Below, piece by piece: positions 59,599-64,000 of a stretch of 64,000 bases of DNA. The notes beneath the pieces were generated by a model that saw only the letters and a program-made list of their open reading frames with translations, searched no databases and was not told where the DNA came from. Every line of letters starts with the position of its first letter. Position 1 is the stretch's first letter. The DNA is from Anaerolineae bacterium (GTDB lineage: Bacteria; Chloroflexota; Anaerolineae; Anaerolineales; Anaerolineaceae), in the NCBI GenBank assembly GCA_013178185.1, contig JABLXC010000018.1, positions 1-64,000 on the forward strand, written 5' to 3'. Made by a program: the position numbers and the translations under genes.

Positions 59599-60848
59599 TA
59601 TTGATTTCCATCTTGTATTTTCTTTTTTATTCGAGCGAGTCGATGGACAAGATCAATTTGGAGCTTGCGATTTTTATAATGACTTGTTGTGCTTTGAGTA
59701 AAGAACTCTAAACCCAGATCGGTCCAATACTGCGCCTGTTTGTAATCCTTCTGTACATGTTCATAATACTTTGCTAACTCGATACAAGCTGTTGTTTGCT
59801 GATACTCAGCCGCTTTTTCCCAGAGTTCTTTCGCTTGTTCCCAGTTTCCTTGCTTTCGATAGAGATGGGCAAAACCTAAGAGGGCGCGGACGAAAAAATT
59901 AATCGGTAAACCTTGTGAAAGGCCAGCTTCATAAGAATGAATAGCGCGGTCCAGGTATCCCAGTTTTTCGAACACTTGTGCGAGCGCCACCATGTCCAAG
60001 GCTTTTTCTTTATTTTCGGCTATTGGATAGAGGAGCATGTTATTGATGTAATTCATAAGTGCCGCAAGACTTATGATGTCGGTGGTATTGTGATAAAAAA
60101 CTCCTTCTAAGGGACGGGCATCCCCGCTTCGCAAATAGTCATAATAGATTTTGGGTACCAGCCAACCCGGGATTTCGATTTGCTCGCGAGTGGTCTCCAG
60201 GATTTCGCTCTCAAGTGAACCAAGAGACCGATCCTTTAATCGGTTACGCCATATCCTACGGGATAAATGCAATAGGTCAATGTGTCTGAGTTTCTTGAAG
60301 GGCGAAGGGACCCCATTGAGAACATGCCGTGAATTTAGAATGGGGACGTCAAACGATTTACCATTAAATGTTACAACCACTTTAAATGATTCTATAAAAC
60401 TTGAAAGAGAACTTAACAACGATTGTTCATCCTGGGGGGAGCGCATGAATAGTTGGTGAACAATAAACCCTTGATCCGTGTAATAACCGAGACCAACCAT
60501 GAATGGATAAGTGCCTGTGCCGCCTGCAAGGCCACTTGTTTCTGTATCGAGGAACACGAATTCTCGCAAATCGTAGGTTTCGTTCGACGAGAACTTTGCC
60601 CACTGTTGGATTAAAGCGGTATCCACTTGGTCCGACAGCAGCGTGTTTCCATGCTGATAACCCTGTGGGAGAATCTTCTTGGAAATAAATGTCGTCCCAA
60701 AAGGCGTAATATCTTCATATCCATCGGCGATCACAGTTTCAATGGGATAATTTTCTTTTTTTGTCGCCGGAAAATTTTTGGGTATGCCCAGTTGCACTCC
60801 CAGCGACTTTAATTTATCCGCGATAGATTCAAATTCGTCCACAGTCAA
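59598..60848 (-). CDS. mrfB: MrfB-like (YprB) DEDDh exonuclease
   Basis: A 416-residue nuclease. Exonuclease residues: Asp101 and Glu103 (LDTETSG), Asp167 (FNGKSFDVP), His253 and Asp257 (YHNTTDI). These are at the same spacings as in Bacillus MrfB (YprB). The C-terminal third (about 290-395) has TPR-like repeats. MrfB and MrfA form a UvrABC-independent pathway for mitomycin C damage in Bacillus. The gene overlaps the helicase gene by 4 nt, so both proteins should be made together. Confidence 0.9.
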   Translation of the reverse strand: MTVDEFESIADKLKSLGVQLGIPKNFPATKKENYPIETVIADGYEDITPFGTTFISKKILPQGYQHGNTLLSDQVDTALIQQWAKFSSNETYDLREFVFLDTETSGLAGGTGTYPFMVGLGYYTDQGFIVHQLFMRSPQDEQSLLSSLSSFIESFKVVVTFNGKSFDVPILNSRHVLNGVPSPFKKLRHIDLLHLSRRIWRNRLKDRSLGSLESEILETTREQIEIPGWLVPKIYYDYLRSGDARPLEGVFYHNTTDIISLAALMNYINNMLLYPIAENKEKALDMVALAQVFEKLGYLDRAIHSYEAGLSQGLPINFFVRALLGFAHLYRKQGNWEQAKELWEKAAEYQQTTACIELAKYYEHVQKDYKQAQYWTDLGLEFFTQSTTSHYKNRKLQIDLVHRLARIKKKIQDGNQ

Positions 60849-63370
60849 TCCTGTTGATTATTTGCCAATGCATTTAATATAGCTGTTGTTTCAGTTTTAG
60901 CACCGGAGTCGTTTATTCCTGAGGGGCCAACACATCCGGGGCATCCACCAGCGCACGCACATTCTTGGACACGATTTAGAGCGCTTTTTATCAGCGGTGT
61001 ATAGATAGAAAATAATTCCTCACATAAACCAATTCCCGCGGGGATTTGTTCAAAGATGATCACTGCTGGCTGGTGGTTGGCAAAGGCACATTTGTATTCT
61101 ATATGAGATCCAAGGTCATTCAAGTCGCACATGAGAAAGAGGGGAGCCAGATGATGGAACAAATAGCTTAGTCCTGCCAGGCCAGAGCGTACTCTGACGC
61201 TTAATTCTGCGGCCTTGTGGCATCTGGGGCAAAGCGTTATTAGGTTATCCGGGTGGTTTGCGGTTTCTGGGAGCGCAAAAAGTTTAAAAGGAATTTTGTG
61301 ATGAACATGAAATGGTTGGTTTTGTTCCAGCGCGCCGCAACCTTGACATTGAAAGCCATCTCGTTTCCTGATTTGATCTCGAATACGGGGCCAACTCTTT
61401 CCATAATCATTTGGAGCACTTCGCCAAATCCCCGAATCCAGCAATTGTTCAACGGTATTTTCGCTGAGACTTAGCCAAAATGCCGTTGTTCGGAGGGTAG
61501 TTGGCGGTAGTGGAAGTTCGGTATTTCCTAAAAATGCATTCGTAGACCACTGGATTTTTTTGTAACCAACCAGTTGTGTGGTGACGAGGATTTCGCCGTA
61601 GGATTTTTGCCCTCCCTCTACGGGCATTTCTTTCATGATATTCAAACATTCGATTGAATCTTGGCGGCGGGGTTCAGTGTAATAGTCCTGATCGAATGGC
61701 TTTAGATAAGCAATATTATTTTCGAGATCGAGATCTTGAACGAGATATGAATCCCATTCGTGTAAATAAACGGCTCCTGGATGAACCATCCAGTGGGCGC
61801 TGATTTTATCGATTTGCCCAATAATTTTTTTGCCAACCTCATTTTCCATAACCAGCAATACCGAGTCGGCGGTTGCTGTTCGAAGGGATACATCCTGCGC
61901 CGGGTATTTATCTGCCATCCAGTAATATTTACTTCCTGAAGCGTATAGGACTCCTTCATCCACCAAAAACGCCAGCAGGGCATGGAGCGTGGATTGGTCA
62001 AGTGTTCCAAAATAATCCTTTTCTTTAAAGGGTAATTCAAAAGCAGCACATCTTAAGTGATGAAGTAATATCAACAGATTGTCCGGGTTGATCAAAGCTT
62101 TTTCTGGTGAGGTCTTAAAAATGAAATCTGGATTTTGAGCTAGATACTGATCCAGGGGGCTATTCGACAAAACGAGGATAGCCAATCCTTCTGAGGTTTT
62201 GCGGCCGGCCCTCCCCGCTTGCTGGCGAATTGCGGCAATCGAACCGGGATAACCGACTATGATGACGGCATCTATCCCTCCAATATCAATCCCCAACTCC
62301 AATGCAGTTGTCGCTATGACGCCTCTAATGGATCCAGCCCGTAACCCATTTTCTATCTGTCGCCGTTCCTTTGCAGTATAGCCAGAGCGATAACCACGTA
62401 GCTGACCAGGTTTTGAATCGCTGATTGGTTTCAAATACCTGAGAATGTGTTCAACAGATCGCCTCGATCGGGTGAACATAAGAAATTGAATGTTATGGCC
62501 AATAATATCGGATACAATCCGCACGCTTTCTGTCATTGAACCAACCCGTATTCCCAGTGGGGCATTCAAAAAAGGAGGGTTGTATAGAATGAAATGTTTT
62601 TTCCCCTTAGGGGAGCCATCTTCATCAATCAGTGATACGTTTTCACCAATGAGACGATTTGATAACTCAAGGGGGTTTGCGATTGTCGCTGAGGTTAAGA
62701 TAAAGAGAGGCTGGGAACCATAAAACATGGCGATTCTCTTGAGACGGCGGATGACATTGGCTACATGAGAACCAAATACGCCACGATAGGTATGGATTTC
62801 ATCAATGACTATGTATTTTAAGTTACTGAAAAAATCAGCCCAAAGGGTATGGTGGGGTAAAATTGCAGTGTGCAACATATCTGGATTGGTAAATAGCAGC
62901 CGTGTGGTTTGTCTAATTTCGGTGCGTCTTGCTTGAGGTGTGTCGCCATCGTAAATTCCAATGAGATCGGTGAGGGAAAACTGCAACGACCGCTCTGCAA
63001 GTGACAGGATATTTGTAAGGCTTTGTTTTTGGTCTTGCGCCAGGGCTTTCGTAGGGAAAATATACAAAGCTCGAAGGTTGGGGTCATGAAACAATGTATC
63101 TAAAATCGGCAAGTTGTAACAGAGTGTTTTTCCGCTAGCAGTTGCAGTTACAACAACAATATGTTTTCCATTCTTAACGGCCTCCCAACTTTGAAGTTGG
63201 TGAGCGTAAAGTGCCTGGATCCCCATTTCTTGCAGAGTGGATTTGATGACATGAGAAATTGTGGGAGGGAAGTCGAAGTAATGACCAGGACATTCCTGTT
63301 CAATCCGCCAATTGCAATTTTTTATGAAGTCAGGATTTGAATTCCAACCAGAGATGATCTTTTCAAGCAT
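60845..63370 (-). CDS. mrfA: MrfA-like (YprA) DEAH helicase with internal HNH nuclease domain
   Basis: An 841-residue helicase. RecA1: ATASGKT (76-82), DEIH (190-193), LTSATIANP (225-233). RecA2: ATTALELGIDIGGID and QQAGRAGR. Residues about 650-725 are an HNH nuclease module: KRDGFQCQGCG, FHVHHKIPF and NLITLCPRCHK, giving zinc Cys and the two His with Asn. DUF1998 region (about 728-815) ends with Cys804/806/810/813. Bacillus MrfA has no HNH module, and the extra length accounts for it. The in-frame ATG at 63418 is less likely than MLEKIISGW at 63370. The downstream gene is MrfB-like. Confidence 0.9.
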   Translation of the reverse strand: MLEKIISGWNSNPDFIKNCNWRIEQECPGHYFDFPPTISHVIKSTLQEMGIQALYAHQLQSWEAVKNGKHIVVVTATASGKTLCYNLPILDTLFHDPNLRALYIFPTKALAQDQKQSLTNILSLAERSLQFSLTDLIGIYDGDTPQARRTEIRQTTRLLFTNPDMLHTAILPHHTLWADFFSNLKYIVIDEIHTYRGVFGSHVANVIRRLKRIAMFYGSQPLFILTSATIANPLELSNRLIGENVSLIDEDGSPKGKKHFILYNPPFLNAPLGIRVGSMTESVRIVSDIIGHNIQFLMFTRSRRSVEHILRYLKPISDSKPGQLRGYRSGYTAKERRQIENGLRAGSIRGVIATTALELGIDIGGIDAVIIVGYPGSIAAIRQQAGRAGRKTSEGLAILVLSNSPLDQYLAQNPDFIFKTSPEKALINPDNLLILLHHLRCAAFELPFKEKDYFGTLDQSTLHALLAFLVDEGVLYASGSKYYWMADKYPAQDVSLRTATADSVLLVMENEVGKKIIGQIDKISAHWMVHPGAVYLHEWDSYLVQDLDLENNIAYLKPFDQDYYTEPRRQDSIECLNIMKEMPVEGGQKSYGEILVTTQLVGYKKIQWSTNAFLGNTELPLPPTTLRTTAFWLSLSENTVEQLLDSGIWRSAPNDYGKSWPRIRDQIRKRDGFQCQGCGALEQNQPFHVHHKIPFKLFALPETANHPDNLITLCPRCHKAAELSVRVRSGLAGLSYLFHHLAPLFLMCDLNDLGSHIEYKCAFANHQPAVIIFEQIPAGIGLCEELFSIYTPLIKSALNRVQECACAGGCPGCVGPSGINDSGAKTETTAILNALANNQQD

Positions 63371-63513
63371 TTTTGTTTTCTCGATTAATCGGCCATGGCA
63401 ACTTTCGGACGAGTGCACATGAATATAATTAGCGTATAATAATATGCGTTCCGGGGCAAGATATTATCTTTATTAATCTCAACAGGGTCTGACAGATCGA
63501 TGGATACTTTACT

Positions 63514-64000
63514 ATGCCTTTCTTCTCTCTAATTGGTGCGATCATTCTAGGTTTAGCAATGGGATATATCGTAAATTTCCTGGCCGATATTCTTCCTGCA
63601 ATGTATGATCTAAATAAAAGCAAAAAAAATTCCTTCTCGTTAAAGTGTCCTCATTGTAACAGCCCAATACAATTAACAGATTACTTGGGTTTCAGACCCT
63701 GCAGACAATGTTCTGGCCGGCAAGGTTATAGAAAATGGGCTGTTATACTCCTTTATCCTATGATGTTCGTCATGCTATTGATATTTCCACAAGACCGGTT
63801 TGAATTTTGGCAACTTGGGTTACTACTTACATATTTTGGCATAGTGGTGCTAATGGATTTGGAGCATCATATCATACTGGAGGTCGTTTCGCTCGGAGGG
63901 GTTTTCCTGACAATACCATTGGGGTGGAAACTTCATGGGTTCGCGAGCACACTTTGGGGTGGCCTTGCAGGCTTTGGAGTTATGTTGACGCTATATTATT
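63514..64000 (+). CDS. prepilin peptidase (A24 family), partial
   Basis: The first 162 residues of a polytopic membrane enzyme. An N-terminal hydrophobic segment is followed by a cytoplasmic zinc ribbon with CPHCNSP and CRQCSG, then several membrane segments with Asp near VVLMDLEHHII, the first catalytic Asp region. Prepilin peptidases cleave leader peptides of type IV pilins. The rest of the gene, with the second Asp (GxGD), lies past the window edge. Start ATG 63514 has no strong Shine-Dalgarno sequence. Confidence 0.85.
   Translation, partial: MPFFSLIGAIILGLAMGYIVNFLADILPAMYDLNKSKKNSFSLKCPHCNSPIQLTDYLGFRPCRQCSGRQGYRKWAVILLYPMMFVMLLIFPQDRFEFWQLGLLLTYFGIVVLMDLEHHIILEVVSLGGVFLTIPLGWKLHGFASTLWGGLAGFGVMLTLYY

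Noticed and set aside
63371-63418. upstream start for the MrfA-like helicase
   Set aside because: The extra residues have no family match; ATG 63370 begins at the expected N-terminus.
1-64000. CRISPR arrays, insertion sequences or integrated phage
   Set aside because: No direct-repeat arrays, transposases, integrases or att-like repeats were seen.

Overview
The window reads as a chromosomal segment of an anaerobic, non-model bacterium, most likely a Chloroflexota (Anaerolineae-like) genome. This is inference, not proof. The clues are coenzyme F420 biosynthesis genes, a molybdenum-hydroxylase cluster, dense short operons, many proteins of the 'conserved in Chloroflexi' type (zinc-ribbon, SH3/Pro-Thr stalk and DUF2085 proteins) and moderate base composition. 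There is no phage, insertion sequence, CRISPR array or plasmid backbone. Genes are tightly packed on both strands, and many start codons overlap the preceding stop.

Layout. 0.2-1.7 kb: a small monooxygenase-like protein overlapping an iron-type alcohol dehydrogenase, closed by a strong bidirectional terminator. 1.7-5.2 kb (minus): DegV, a decayed prs pseudogene, a P1-family peptidase and a zinc-ribbon protein. 5.3-15.2 kb: mainly plus-strand housekeeping (SmpB, a phytol/dolichol kinase-like protein, a HutH-type lyase, an L,D-transpeptidase, a CcdA-TlpA-glutaredoxin/DUF2085 redox set, then PgeF-YggS-YggT-YggU). 15.2-18.5 kb (minus): a membrane-anchored NACHT NTPase with a HEAT-like tail behind a CdsZ-type zinc-ribbon coiled-coil gene. 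18.6-26.3 kb (plus): two large membrane-protein families in the order A-B-A-B, apparently a duplicated module. 26.3-34.5 kb (minus): MoaB/Mog, a receiver, Lon, Hsp20, tRNA-Arg, an unrecognised gene pair, a LysM-M23 peptidase, DUF192 and another receiver. 34.6-36.7 kb: exonuclease III, a C39-like peptidase and a NarL-type regulator. 36.7-43.8 kb (minus): an endonuclease IV-like protein, DgkA, YbeY, PgpH, YqeY, ComEA, DUF1385 and an M20 dipeptidase.

44.1-49.6 kb: one plus-strand run combines an SsnA-like aminohydrolase, F420:NADP oxidoreductase, CofE, CofD, CofC and a luciferase-like F420 oxidoreductase. It is preceded by a long, hairpin-rich leader that ends in a terminator-like structure. 49.7-58.7 kb: a family II pyrophosphatase, XdhC, a fused FAD/2Fe-2S subunit, a small membrane protein, the molybdopterin subunit, a YqeC-MocA fusion, a second MocA and a class IV aminotransferase. 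Together these look like a complete molybdenum hydroxylase with its cofactor maturation set. 58.7-63.4 kb (minus): a MrfA-MrfB-like DNA repair pair whose helicase carries an internal HNH nuclease module, followed by a methyltransferase and a DUF2007 protein. The window ends inside a prepilin peptidase gene.

The most interesting items are the HNH-bearing MrfA/MrfB locus, the membrane NACHT-HEAT protein, the A-B-A-B membrane module, the unidentified gene pair at 30.2-32.3 kb, the F420 operon leader, the prs pseudogene, and repeated -10-like hexamers 6-8 nt before start codons that lack a Shine-Dalgarno sequence (possible leaderless mRNAs).
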